A stretch of DNA of 64,000 nucleotides from Paractinoplanes ovalisporus (GCF_016834655.1 NZ_JAENHP010000030.1:1-64000); one strand, 5' to 3'; shown: positions 17,235 to 26,172, counted from the stretch's first letter. Notes: generated by a model not told the origin, from the sequence alone. Program-made: numbers and translations.

Positions 17235-18184
17235 AGCCGCCAGGCGTGCCGCCCGCCGAACTCGCCGACCTCACCCGAGCCGAGGACCGCATCAGCTTCC
17301 TCTACCTCGAACGCAGCGTCATCCACCGCGACAGCAACGCCATCACCGCCACCGACGACCGCGGCGTCATCCACATCCCCGCCGCCACCATCAGCGTGCT
17401 GCTGCTCGGACCCGGCACCAGCATCACCCACCAGGCCATCTTGCTGCTCGCCGACCACGGCGCAACCGCGGTGTGGGTCGGCGAGCGCGGCGTTCGCTAC
17501 TACGCCCACGGCCGCTCCCTGGCTTCCTCCAGCCGACTACTGATCGCCCAGGCCGATGCGGTCAGTCATCGCAGCAAACGGCTGGCAGTGGCCCGCACCA
17601 TGTACGCGATGCGCTTCCCCGGCGAAGACACCGGCAACCTGTCGATGCAACAACTTCGGGGCAAAGAAGGGGCGCGAGTGCGACGCATCTATCGCGAGAA
17701 TGCCCAACGAACCGGCGTGCCCTGGAACCAGCGCGAATACGACAAGGCCGACTTCGCCAGCGGCGATCCGATCAACCAGGCCCTGTCAGCCGCACACACC
17801 TGCCTCTACGGCATCGTGCACGCCGTCATCGTGGCACTCGGAGCCGCACCCGGCCTTGGCTTCATCCACACAGGCCACGAACGCGCCTTCGTGTACGACA
17901 TCGCGGACCTCTACAAGGCCGAGATCACCATTCCGATCGCCTTTGACCTGATCGCGGAAGGCTCTACTGAAATCAGCGCCGACACTCGACGCCGAGTGCG
18001 CGACCGCGTCCACGACGGAGCCCTCCTCGAACGATGTGTCAGAGATATCCGCATGCTCCTGCTCAGGCCCGAAAGCACCGGCCCCATCGAGGACGACGAG
18101 GACGCAGTCCACCTCTGGGACGACAAAGGCTACGAAGTCGACGCCGGCCGCAACTACGCCGACGTCGGCGACGTGGACTTCTGA
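17231..18184 (+). CDS. cas1: Cas1e spacer-integration nuclease
   Basis: 317 aa. It has the Cas1e pattern: VIHRDSNAI early, LLLGPGTSITHQAI, and the metal-binding residues Glu (about 146, in GKEGARVRR), His (about 214, in FIHTGHERAF) and Asp (about 228, in YDIADLYK). It forms the integrase with Cas2. It overlaps cas6e by 4 nt and cas2 by one nt (TGATG). All catalytic positions look intact, so adaptation should be possible. Confidence 0.95.
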   Translation: MKPPGVPPAELADLTRAEDRISFLYLERSVIHRDSNAITATDDRGVIHIPAATISVLLLGPGTSITHQAILLLADHGATAVWVGERGVRYYAHGRSLASSSRLLIAQADAVSHRSKRLAVARTMYAMRFPGEDTGNLSMQQLRGKEGARVRRIYRENAQRTGVPWNQREYDKADFASGDPINQALSAAHTCLYGIVHAVIVALGAAPGLGFIHTGHERAFVYDIADLYKAEITIPIAFDLIAEGSTEISADTRRRVRDRVHDGALLERCVRDIRMLLLRPESTGPIEDDEDAVHLWDDKGYEVDAGRNYADVGDVDF

Positions 18185-18582
18185 TGATCGTCATCGTTCT
18201 CACCTCCTGCCCACCTGGACTCCGCGGACACCTGACGCAATGGCTGCTGGAGATCTCCGCCGGCGTGTACATAGGCCACGTCAACGCTCGCATCAGGGAA
18301 CGCCTCTGGGCGCGGGTCATTGAGATGGCAGGACCCGGCCGTGCACTGATGGTCTTCCAGGAGAAGAGCGAGCAGCGACTCTCCTTCGCCGTGCACGACC
18401 ATCACTGGGAACCCGTCGACCTGGACGGCGTGACACTGATCCGCCGCGCCGGAGACTCACCCTTCAACCCAGCCCTGCCGTCCGGCTGGAGCAAGGCGGC
18501 CAAACGCCGCAGATTCGGCCGCCGAGGCACCCAACGCGGTCCCACGTCCCCTACACAAAGTGAACAAAAACCAGGTTCTTGA
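18184..18582 (+). CDS. cas2: Cas2e adaptation subunit
   Basis: 132 aa from the ATG at 18184 that overlaps the cas1 stop. MIVIVLTSCPPGLRGHLTQWL and SAGVYIGHVNARIRERLW are typical of Cas2e, the structural partner of Cas1. The body ends about residue 95. The extra tail (FGRRGTQRGPTSPTQSEQK) has low complexity, and its last codons are the conserved leader of array 2, so gene and leader overlap by about 24 nt. Confidence 0.93.
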   Translation: MIVIVLTSCPPGLRGHLTQWLLEISAGVYIGHVNARIRERLWARVIEMAGPGRALMVFQEKSEQRLSFAVHDHHWEPVDLDGVTLIRRAGDSPFNPALPSGWSKAAKRRRFGRRGTQRGPTSPTQSEQKPGS

Positions 18583-18607
18583 TCTCCGTCTTCCCAGGTC
18601 ATTTAGT
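18559..18607 (+). promoter_or_regulatory. CRISPR array 2 leader core
   Basis: The 49 nt before the first repeat share AGTGAACAAAA, TCTTGATCTC and AGGTCA with the array 1 leader at the same spacing. The first half lies inside the 3' end of cas2. A single Cas1-Cas2 complex could therefore serve both arrays. Confidence 0.7.
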
Positions 18608-20331
18608 CAGCTCCCCGCGCACGCGGGGATGATCCCTGCGACCAGCCGATCATCCGATCGGGTGTGACCAGCTCCCCGCGCACGCGGGGATGATCCGGCC
18701 CTGAAATGACGACCAGCGAAGCGAACGAACAGCTCCCCGCGCACGCGGGGATGATCCTGGTTAACCAGGTGACGGCTCGGAGAGACGAGACAGCTCCCCG
18801 CGCACGCGGGGATGATCCGTAGTAGGGCAGCACGCTGACGACGGCGGCGTGGCCGCTCCCCGCGCACGCGGGGATGATCCGGAGCACGGCCGCGGCAGCA
18901 AAGAGGCCAAGGCCCGCTCCCCGCGCACGCGGGAATGATCCGGTGAGGCTGACGCCGTCGGTGAACAGGCTGACCCGCTCCCCGCGCACGCGGGGATGAT
19001 CCGAAGACGCACGCGGCACACAAGCGGGCTTGGTCCCGCTCCCCGCGCACACGGGGATGATCCCGGCACTCGCGGCACGTTCATGTGGTCGCGCGTCCGC
19101 TCCCCGCGCACGCGGGGATGATCCTTCGAAAAGGTGCTGCGAGATGGTCTGGGCGACCCGCTCCCCGCGCACGCGGGGATGATCCCGGGCGGCGGCACAC
19201 CTACACCGGGGCGGTCTGCCGCTCCCCGCGCACGCGGGGATGATCCTAGGCAACCGGCCAGGATGGACAGTGCCGCCCAGCCGCTCCCCGCGCACGCGGG
19301 GATGATCCCGACCTGTGCCGCATGGTGATCCTCGGCATGATCCGCTCCCCGCGCACGCGGGGATGATCCGCACGAGTACTACCGCGGCGTCGCCGAGATG
19401 ATCCGCTCCCCGCGCACGCGGGGATGATCCTACGTTCGAGCGGGCCGGATCCGATTGCCGGTCCCGCTCCCCACGCACGCGGGGATGATCCGCGCCAGGC
19501 GCAAGCCTCGTTCGGTGAGGCCATCCGCTCCCCGCGCACGCGGGGATGATCCGGTGTACTTGACCAGCGTGGTCAGCTTCTTCGTCCGCTCCCCGCGCAC
19601 GCGGGGATGATCCGCTGATCGAGTTGGCGCTCAACGGCAAGACGCCCCGCTCTCCGCGCACGCGGGGATGATCCCAGCTCCCCGCCGGTCTCGGGCTCGG
19701 CCCATTGCCGCTCCCCGCGCACGCGGGGACGAGCCCCAGATCACGCACGCCAGCGAATCCTGGCTATCCCGCTCTCCGCGCACGCGGGGTGGGATCCAAA
19801 GGGAAAATCACGACATCTGAGTACGTCGACCATCCCCGCGCACGCGGGGATGGTCCGCCGAGTGTCAGCGCGCCGCTCTGGCCGCCGGCCCGCTCGCCAC
19901 GCACGGGGACTGGTCCCCGGACCACCCAGTAGATCACGAACCAGCAGAACCGCTCCCCGCGCACACGGGGGTAATCCTGACCCGGCCCGGGCACCCTGGC
20001 GGACCGCTCCCCGCGCACGCGGGGATGGTCCGTTCAAGGATGAGTCGCCCGCAGCTCTGGCTACCCGCTCCCGGCGCACGCGGGATGATCCGTGGTCGAT
20101 CTGGTCGGTGATGATGCCGGGCATCCGCTCCCCCGCGAGCGCGGGGATGATCCCAACAACGCCACCAACAAGGTTGGCCTGTTGAACCGCTCCCCACTCA
20201 CGCAGGGATGATCCGTATCCGCGCAGGAAGACGTTGCGCTTGGACCCGTTCCCGCGTACGCGGGGATGATCCGGAGGCGTCCACGGCGGCTCCCGAGGCT
20301 AGCGGCTGCTCCGCGCATGCCCGGGCAATCC
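18608..20331 (+). CRISPR. Type I-E CRISPR array 2 (about 29 repeats)
   Basis: The repeat is as in array 1 except at its second base. The first four repeats (18608, 18669, 18730, 18791) begin CAGCTCC and the next ones from 18853 begin CCGCTCC, whereas array 1 uses CTGCTCC. Spacing is 61-62 nt to about 19796. Repeats then degrade stepwise (19830, 19889, 19950, 20065, 20125, 20187, 20246, 20306), the mark of the leader-distal end. The array directly follows cas2, with the leader on the left. Confidence 0.97.
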
Positions 20332-20456
20332 ACCGAACCTTGGTGTCCAACCTGAGTGATCGGATGGCTCGGCGGCGTGCTGGCCATCCCCTGAGCGCTC
20401 AGGGTTTCTTCGGCGGGTGTGCTTGCGCGCCCGCAACGGCAGAGCCTATGTCGTGC

Positions 20457-20801
20457 TCATTGGGCAGCGCGGTAGGCGTCTACAATTGTTGTTGGGATTC
20501 GGCCTCGGTCTGAGAGTTCGAATCCGTTCTTGTTGGCCCACTCGCGAATCTTCTGGTTGCGTTCTCGGTGATCAGCGACGGACGTTGTTCTTGATCCGCG
20601 ACCCCGACGGTCGTCTGCGCTGCTGCTGCGAACCTTCGTTCCTGCCTTCAGGAACGGGTCCAGCGCCTTTCGTAGCTTGCCGGCGTTCTTCTCTGACAGG
20701 TCGATCGTGTAGTCGATTCCGTCGAATGCGAACTCGACGGTTTGGTCGGCTTCGCCACCATCAAGGTCGTCCAACAGCTTTGTAATGACTTGCCGGGCCA
20801 T
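20457..20801 (-). CDS. Lsr2-like nucleoid-associated protein
   Basis: 114 aa. MARQVITKLLDDLDGGEADQ and the DYTIDLSEKNAGKLRKAL segment match the Lsr2 dimerisation domain. The C-terminus NQKIREWANKNGFELSDRGRIP carries the AT-hook-like RGR that inserts in the minor groove. Lsr2 bridges DNA and silences AT-rich, often foreign, genes in actinobacteria. AAGGAG precedes the ATG at 20801. It lies within the putative island just past the old end of array 2, so this may be an element-borne second copy rather than the housekeeping gene. Confidence 0.9.
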   Translation of the reverse strand: MARQVITKLLDDLDGGEADQTVEFAFDGIDYTIDLSEKNAGKLRKALDPFLKAGTKVRSSSADDRRGRGSRTTSVADHRERNQKIREWANKNGFELSDRGRIPTTIVDAYRAAQ

Positions 20802-20987
20802 GCGGCTTCGCTCCTTGTGGGTTCAAGTCGGTATGGGATTTCATTGAACGGCAGCAAGTACCATAGCTGCATTGTCGTAGATTTGCAGACCGGGCGCCGA
20901 TGTAGTTCCGGATTCATTCGACGCGCGCCGCGGTGTAAGCGTACGCCTGAGCCTGCGGCCGACGTTTCGCACGTACGGTGAGGCGGA

Positions 20988-21533
20988 CTAGACCTGCTCT
21001 CTTGTGATGCCGATGAGTGACCGCGCCAAATCAGTCGGTGGAAGCTGGACCGCAAGGGAGCCCGCCGCCAATGAGACGACGTCGCAGCGTCGACAATACC
21101 AACAGCAGTGCCACAGTCGGAGGGCCCTGTCGGCCATATCCTTCATGCCTCTGTTGAATCGGCGGCGTCGTTGCAGCAGTAGACCGACGGCGACTGCCGA
21201 CAGTGATGCACCGACCAGTAGAACCAGGTTGCTCGTAGTTGGTGAATCGACGGCTGCGAAGAGATTCATGGCCGCGATGAATGACGCTACGCCCACGCCC
21301 GCTGCCAGTGCGTTTGGCGAACGTGGATGACGTGGGGGAGCGAGCGCCGCTGAGAGCGGCTTGGCAGCATCAATGCGTGCTCTGATTGGGGCGAACACGC
21401 CGTACTGTCCGAATGCTCTTCCGCGGACAGTCAGCCTGCGGCCTGTCTCAGATGTCACCGCAGTGACCTTGTAGAGATGGTCGGCGCTCCCGCAGGCGAG
21501 ACAGCAATACTTCTTGGTCGAGAGATGGGCCAT
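20988..21533 (-). CDS. Membrane protein with split cysteine pairs (zinc-ribbon-like)
   Basis: 181 aa. The N-terminus holds YCCLACGSADHLYKV (a CxxC pair) and the C-terminal third holds CCWYCRRCDVV (another CxxC). Between them are two hydrophobic stretches, about residues 76-94 and 101-119 (LVLLVGASLSAVAVGLLL), followed by a basic RRRRFNRG turn. This suggests a two-helix membrane hairpin whose ends could form one zinc site in the cytoplasm. I do not recognise a family. It sits between lsr2 and the integrase on the same strand. Confidence 0.55.
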   Translation of the reverse strand: MAHLSTKKYCCLACGSADHLYKVTAVTSETGRRLTVRGRAFGQYGVFAPIRARIDAAKPLSAALAPPRHPRSPNALAAGVGVASFIAAMNLFAAVDSPTTSNLVLLVGASLSAVAVGLLLQRRRRFNRGMKDMADRALRLWHCCWYCRRCDVVSLAAGSLAVQLPPTDLARSLIGITREQV

Positions 21534-21635
21534 CGTGTGCCGTCCTTTCGGCGAACAGGATGAAACCAGGGAAGGGCGCTTGTGTGGTGCGCCTAATGTT
21601 CTGATGTGGCGGTTAGGCTGTTGGCAGGTGGCTCG

Positions 21636-22916
21636 TCAGGCGTCGCCGAAGTCGAGCGACTGCAGCACTGACGCTCCGACGGTGCTGCGCCTGTTGCGGT
21701 CGAGGTATGCGTCCTGAGTCATGCTTGTCCGCGAATGGCCCAGTTGATCAGCAATTTTTCGCACGGGAATGCCGGCATCGTCCATCTGTGTCGCGACGCT
21801 CTTTCTGACGAGATGGGACGTGTCGCCCGGCAGGCCGGCAAAGGCAAAGACGTCCTTGATGTCATGGGCGACGTTCGACGGGTCGCGCAGGGTTCCCAGG
21901 GAAGACGGGAAGAGCAGGGCGATCGACTCTGTTCGCTCCTGGCCGTTGTTCAGGAGCTTTTGCAGCCAGTCGGGCGGATCTCCTTTGCGTCTACCCGCGG
22001 TGGAGACCTTCTTGGGGAGGACCAGCTCAGTGTGATCGTCCAAGGTGATGACTCGTGCTGAAGAGTGAGCGGCATCTGTGACGCGCTCGGTCAGCTGCGG
22101 CATGATCCAAGCTGGCAGCTTCAAGGTGCGAAACCCTGCCTCGCTCTTGGGCTCCCGCTTGATGGTGAGCCCCACGCCTGGCAAGCGAACCACGGTGGCC
22201 CGAACCGCGACCGAGCCCTCCTCGAGGTCAATGTCCTCCTCAGTCACCGCCAGGCACTCGCCGACGCGTTTGCCGGTGGCCGCCAAGAAGTCGATGACCC
22301 AGGGGACGTCGCGTCGGACAGCCCGATCGTGATAAGTGGCGAACGCCCGCAATTGTCGGAGCCCCGCCACGTCGAGACCCTTCGGATCCTTCCTCTTGAA
22401 CTTGATCGGGGACGTATCTCGGACGGGGTTACGCTCCATGGCATCCATCCGCGCCGCGAAGCCGCAGATGTTGCTCAGCGCCGTGCGGACCGTCTTGGTG
22501 ATCGACTTGCCGTTCTTCTCCTCCAGCCTTCGCAGGAAGCGCTCGGCCATACCGACCGTCAGTTCGCGGCACCGGAGGTTGCCCAGAGACGGGAGCACGT
22601 GGTTGTCGACCTGCTGGCGGTAATTGTTCTTTGAACCCAGTGAGCCTTCCTGGGTCGCGAACGTCTGCCACCAGGCCTCGATGACCACGCTGAACCGCGT
22701 GTCGGGGTTGAGATCAGCGTCGCGGTTGTAGTTCCCGCGGTCGCGGATGGCTTCCTTGAGAGCCCGCTCTGCTGCGCCCTTCGTCGCGCCGGCACGTTCT
22801 ACCGGTCGTGTGATTCCGTCGTAGTCCCGGAAGCTGCACCGGGCTCGCCACCCCGCGGTGTTCTGCTCGAACCTGATTTTGCCTGCCGTTCCGAGCGGCA
22901 ACGGCGGTCTCCCCAT
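21636..22916 (-). CDS. Tyrosine site-specific integrase
   Basis: 426 aa phage/ICE-type integrase. The N-terminal arm-binding and core-binding regions lead to a catalytic domain with the first Arg in ATGKRVGECLAV, HLVRKSVAT (HxxR), LGHSRTSMTQDAYLDR (second His and nucleophilic Tyr). All key residues are present. The gene lies about 140 nt from a tRNA-Asn 3' fragment, the arrangement expected of an element integrated in a tRNA gene. Confidence 0.93.
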   Translation of the reverse strand: MGRPPLPLGTAGKIRFEQNTAGWRARCSFRDYDGITRPVERAGATKGAAERALKEAIRDRGNYNRDADLNPDTRFSVVIEAWWQTFATQEGSLGSKNNYRQQVDNHVLPSLGNLRCRELTVGMAERFLRRLEEKNGKSITKTVRTALSNICGFAARMDAMERNPVRDTSPIKFKRKDPKGLDVAGLRQLRAFATYHDRAVRRDVPWVIDFLAATGKRVGECLAVTEEDIDLEEGSVAVRATVVRLPGVGLTIKREPKSEAGFRTLKLPAWIMPQLTERVTDAAHSSARVITLDDHTELVLPKKVSTAGRRKGDPPDWLQKLLNNGQERTESIALLFPSSLGTLRDPSNVAHDIKDVFAFAGLPGDTSHLVRKSVATQMDDAGIPVRKIADQLGHSRTSMTQDAYLDRNRRSTVGASVLQSLDFGDA

Positions 22917-23055
22917 CCTTGCCCCCGTCCAACCCCCGCTTTATGACGCCAAACAACGGGCAACAAGACCAAGCGATGGTCGATGTCTCCGCGACGTCTT
23001 TGCAGGTGGAACGGTATATCGAATAGCGTCAGGCAACAACATGAGTGATATTCGG

Positions 23056-23095
23056 GTTATCCGGCAGGTTATTGGTTCGAGTCCAATCGGGGGAG
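23056..23095 (+). other. Putative attachment site: 3' fragment of tRNA-Asn(GTT)
   Basis: The sequence from the anticodon to the acceptor end of tRNA-Asn is present: anticodon GTT (23056-23058), the 3' anticodon strand CCGGC, a 5-nt variable loop AGGTT, a perfect T arm (ATTGG/CCAAT around TTCGAGT), acceptor CGGGGGA and discriminator G. Nothing upstream pairs with it, so the 5' half is missing. Tyrosine integrases often recombine in the tRNA anticodon loop and leave such a fragment at one end. Its orientation means the element lies to the left, with the intact tRNA outside the window. Confidence 0.8.
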
Positions 23096-23102
23096 CGAGT
23101 CG

Positions 23103-23139
23103 GAGGCCCCTGTTCGCCAAATGCGCGAACGGGGGCCTC
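23103..23139 (+). terminator. Intrinsic terminator after the tRNA-Asn fragment
   Basis: A 15-bp hairpin, GAGGCCCCTGTTCGC against GCGAACGGGGGCCTC with one G-T pair and a 7-nt loop, is followed by CTCTTTCTATT. It probably served the original tRNA-Asn gene. Confidence 0.75.
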
Positions 23140-23152
23140 GCTCTTTCTATTA

Positions 23153-23188
23153 CCTGGGGGCCGAGCCCCCAGACCCCACGGTGCGGTG
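23153..23188 (+). repeat. Post-tRNA repeat, copy 1
   Basis: A small hairpin (CTGGGGG...CCCCCAG) is followed by ACCCCACGGTGCGGTGG. Close relatives lie at 28958-28992 and 30534-30568, each downstream of a tRNA or tRNA fragment. It may be a terminator-linked repeat family of this genome. Confidence 0.55.
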
Positions 23189-23682
23189 GTGACGCGTGGC
23201 GTCGTCGGTCGCCGGGGCGGGGCCGCGCTCGGGGTGCTTGCGATTTGTGCGTACGGGCGAGAGGGCCGTACGCGTTCTGGCCAGTTCTTTGCCGAGGCGC
23301 ATTGCCGGGGCAGTGCACGGTTGCATCTTCGGTGGTTGGCTCGGTCACGCCGTCACCGTGGGTGGGGTGTCCGTGACGAGGGGATTCGGGGGCTGTTGCC
23401 CTTTCGTCAACATTCTTTCCCGATCGTTCAAGGCATCGCTCTGACCTGGTAGAACGGGCCCGAATTGCGCCAACCGGGATGTGTGCTATGGCGTGACGAT
23501 CGTCGATTGACAGGCTCCGGCGGCCGGGGAATGGTGTTTCGAGAGCGCTCAAGTTGCACGGAGCGTGACGGCCGGGACGCATCCCCCTTCTGTGTCCGCC
23601 CCCGAAGCGTGCCGGCCGGTGCGGGATCCCTTCCGGCTCGACCGGACCCGCGCCACCCCGGGGGCCGGACCGTGGAGTGCCT
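23189..23682. other. Intergenic region without a recognised gene
   Basis: About 490 nt between the island end and the GH64 gene. Open frames here look like chance products of high GC. A short palindrome GAGCGCTC (23543-23550) could be part of an operator for the downstream glucanase but is too short to assign. Confidence 0.4.
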
Positions 23683-24870
23683 ATGCGTCTGAACCGCAAA
23701 ACCCTGCTCGGACTCGGCGTGGCGGCCGTCGCCGTCGCCGGAGTCGCCGCGGTCGTTCCGACCGCCAGCGCGGCCGGGCCGGATCTGCTTCCGCTGACCG
23801 TCACCAACGACTCCGGACGTAGCGAGGGCGTGAACCTGTACGTGCTCGGTGAGTCCGGCGGCAAGCTCGGCTACGTGACCGAGGGCGGCACCTTCACCCC
23901 GTGGCCGGCCGGCGGCAGCCCGCCGGTGCCCGCGCCCGACGTGTCGATCGCCGGGCCGGCCAACGGCGCCAGCAAGACCCTCCAGGTTCCCAAGGGCCTG
24001 TCCGGCCGCATGTACATGTCGTTCGGGGACAAGCTCGACTTCCGCATCTCGGAGACCGGCGGCCTCGTGCAGCCCGCGCCGTGGGCCGGCGGCGACCCCA
24101 GCCGCGACGTCCTGTTCGACTGGAGCGAGTTCACCTACAACGACTCCGGCGTGTGGCTGAACAGCTCCCAGGTCGACATGTTCGCCGTGCCGCACTCGGT
24201 CGATGTGACCGGCTCGGACGGGCAGAATCTCAAGACCGGTGAGCTCAAGCCGGGCGGCCACCAGGCCGTCATCGACGGGATGAAGTCCGACCCCGAGTTC
24301 GCCAAGCTGGTGCAGACCCGTGGCGACGGGACCGTGCTGCGGGTGCTCTCGCCGGGCAAGGGCGCCGACGCCGGCGGCTTCAACCCCGACTACCTGGGCG
24401 GCTACATCGACCAGGCGTGGGCCGCCTACGCGAGCAAGGACCTCACGGTCAAGCCGTTCGCCGAGCAGCCCGACAAGGTCTTCACCGGCCGTACGAGCGG
24501 TGACGTCATGAACTTCACCGACTCCACCGGGGCGCAGGTCGCCAGCTTCACCAAGCCGACCTCGTCCAACGTGTGGGGTTGCGACGGGAACCTGGGCGCA
24601 CCGAACGACCTGGTCGTCGGGCCGATCGCGCGCAGCCTGTGCGCGGCGCTGTTCCGCGGCACCCTCGGCACGCAGGACGTCGAGCCCAGCACCGACCCGG
24701 GCACGTTCTATCAGAACACCCCGGCCAACCTGTACGGCAAGCTGATCCACGAGAACATGGCCGACGGCAAGGCGTACGCGTTCGCCTTCGACGACGTCGC
24801 GAACCAGGAGTCGCTGGTGCACAGCGGCGACCCGACGTCGATCGGCATCACCCTCTCGCCCTTCAACTGA
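23683..24870 (+). CDS. Secreted beta-1,3-glucanase, GH64 (thaumatin-like fold)
   Basis: 395 aa from the ATG at 23683. A Sec signal peptide (basic start, hydrophobic core VAAVAVAGVAAVV, cleavage after TASA) leads to a GH64-type catalytic domain. Recognisable blocks are MYMSFGDKLDFRI, VLFDWSEFTYND and GVWLNSSQVDMFAVPHSV, the last two holding the expected acidic catalytic residues. GH64 enzymes release laminaripentaose from fungal beta-1,3-glucan. It is followed by LPMO and chitinase genes on the same strand, suggesting joint attack on fungal walls. Confidence 0.88.
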   Translation: MRLNRKTLLGLGVAAVAVAGVAAVVPTASAAGPDLLPLTVTNDSGRSEGVNLYVLGESGGKLGYVTEGGTFTPWPAGGSPPVPAPDVSIAGPANGASKTLQVPKGLSGRMYMSFGDKLDFRISETGGLVQPAPWAGGDPSRDVLFDWSEFTYNDSGVWLNSSQVDMFAVPHSVDVTGSDGQNLKTGELKPGGHQAVIDGMKSDPEFAKLVQTRGDGTVLRVLSPGKGADAGGFNPDYLGGYIDQAWAAYASKDLTVKPFAEQPDKVFTGRTSGDVMNFTDSTGAQVASFTKPTSSNVWGCDGNLGAPNDLVVGPIARSLCAALFRGTLGTQDVEPSTDPGTFYQNTPANLYGKLIHENMADGKAYAFAFDDVANQESLVHSGDPTSIGITLSPFN

Positions 24871-24876
24871 GCCCCC

Positions 24877-24902
24877 GCCCCGGGTTCCCAGGAGCCCGGG
24901 GC
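24877..24902 (+). terminator. Hairpin between GH64 and LPMO genes
   Basis: A perfect 8-bp stem, GCCCCGGG with CCCGGGGC, around a 10-nt loop, lies directly after the GH64 stop and before the LPMO ribosome-binding site (AAGGAG). There is no T-run, so it may act as an attenuator or mRNA-stability element rather than a full terminator. Confidence 0.5.
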
Positions 24903-24927
24903 CTTCAGAGCGAAGGAGTTTCTCCCC

Positions 24928-25443
24928 ATGCACCGCAAATTCGCACTTCCGGCGCTGACCGTCGGCGCCACCGTGGCCGCGCTCACCGTCGGCGTTTCCC
25001 CCGCCTCGGCCCACGGCTACATCTCGTCCCCGCCCAGCCGCCAGGCCAACTGCGCCAGCGGCGCGGTCGCCGACTGCGGCGACGTCCAGTACGAACCGCA
25101 GAGCGTCGAGGCCGCCAAGGGCTCGAAGGAGTGCAACGGCGGCGGTTCCCGGTTCGCCGCGCTCAACGACAACAGCAAGGCCTGGCCCCGGGCCACGGCC
25201 GGTCAGTCGGTGACGTTCGACTGGGTGCTCACGGCCCGGCACTCGACCACGACGTGGGAGTACTTCATCGGCGACACGCTGCTCGCGTCGTTCGACGACG
25301 GCGGCGCGCAGCCGGGCGCCACCAAGACCCACACCGTCAACATGCAGGGCTTCACCGGACCGCAGACCGTGCTGGCCCGCTGGAACGTGGCGGACACCGC
25401 CATGGCGTTCTACGCCTGCGTCGACCTGAACATCGGAGCGTGA
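24928..25443 (+). CDS. Lytic polysaccharide monooxygenase, AA10 (chitin/cellulose)
   Basis: 171 aa. The signal peptide ends ASA, exposing His29 as the mature N-terminus (HGYISSPPSRQ). His29 and His105 (in LTARHSTTTWEYF) form the copper brace, with the axial Phe in AFYACVDL. No carbohydrate-binding module is attached. AA10 enzymes oxidatively cut crystalline chitin or cellulose; with GH19 next door, chitin is the likelier substrate. The stop overlaps an alternative GTG start of the chitinase. Confidence 0.93.
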   Translation: MHRKFALPALTVGATVAALTVGVSPASAHGYISSPPSRQANCASGAVADCGDVQYEPQSVEAAKGSKECNGGGSRFAALNDNSKAWPRATAGQSVTFDWVLTARHSTTTWEYFIGDTLLASFDDGGAQPGATKTHTVNMQGFTGPQTVLARWNVADTAMAFYACVDLNIGA

Positions 25444-25445
25444 TC

Positions 25446-26162
25446 GTGAAGCGTAATCGTCTTCTGGCCGCGGCCGGCGCCCTGGCCGTCGCCGTCACCG
25501 CCGGCATCGCGGCCCTGCTCCCGAGCACGGGCGCCTCGGCGGCGACCCTGCCCGTGTCCGAGGCCCAGTTCCAGCAGATGTTCCCGAACCGGATCGACTT
25601 CTACTCGTACTCCGGTCTGCTCGACGCCATGAACAAGTTCGGTGAGTTCACCGGCACGGGCGGCGAGGACGTGCAGAAACGGGAAGCCGCCGCGTTCCTG
25701 GCCAACATCAACCACGAGTCGGGCGGGCTGGTCTACGTCGAGGAGCTGAACCAGGCGAACTGGCCGCTCTACTGTGACGCCAGTCAGCCGTACGGGTGCC
25801 CGGCCGGTCAGGACGCCTATCACGGGCGCGGGCCGATCCAGCTGAGCTGGAACTTCAACTACAAGGCGGCCGGTGACGCGCTCGGCATCGACCTGCTGAA
25901 CAACCCCGACCTGGTCAAGAACGACTCGTCGGTGGCCTGGCAGACCGGGCTCTGGTACTGGATGACCCAGACCGGCCCGGGCTCGATGACGCCGCACGCC
26001 GCAATGGTCAACGGCGCCGGCTTCGGTGAGACGATCCGCAGCATCAACGGGTCGCTGGAGTGCAACGGCGGCAACCCGGCCCAGGTGCAGAGCCGGATCG
26101 ACGCCTACCAGCGGTTCACGCAGATCCTCGGCGTGGATCCGGGAGCCAACCTGTCCTGCTGA
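25446..26162 (+). CDS. Secreted GH19 chitinase
   Basis: 238 aa from the GTG at 25446; a GTG at 25440 would overlap the LPMO stop. After a signal peptide ending GASA comes a compact GH19 domain: FPNRIDFYSYSGLLDAM, the catalytic Glu segment ANINHESGG, YHGRGPIQLSWNFNY and WYWMTQ. Four cysteines in the mature protein could form disulfides. No binding domain is attached. It cleaves chitin with inversion and probably acts with the LPMO just upstream. Confidence 0.92.
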   Translation: MKRNRLLAAAGALAVAVTAGIAALLPSTGASAATLPVSEAQFQQMFPNRIDFYSYSGLLDAMNKFGEFTGTGGEDVQKREAAAFLANINHESGGLVYVEELNQANWPLYCDASQPYGCPAGQDAYHGRGPIQLSWNFNYKAAGDALGIDLLNNPDLVKNDSSVAWQTGLWYWMTQTGPGSMTPHAAMVNGAGFGETIRSINGSLECNGGNPAQVQSRIDAYQRFTQILGVDPGANLSC

Positions 26163-26172
26163 TCCCCGGTAC

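Noticed and set aside
18603..20387. Similar open frames across array 2
   Set aside because: Same cause: repeat-derived reading frames with no ribosome-binding site or family.
23543..23550. GAGCGCTC palindrome as a CebR-like operator
   Set aside because: Only 8 bp of dyad, without the flanking bases of the known consensus; mentioned only as intergenic content.
22941..23864. A 307-codon minus-strand frame over the island end and the GH64 start
   Set aside because: It spans the tRNA fragment, terminator and signal-peptide region of GH64 and matches no family; regarded as chance.
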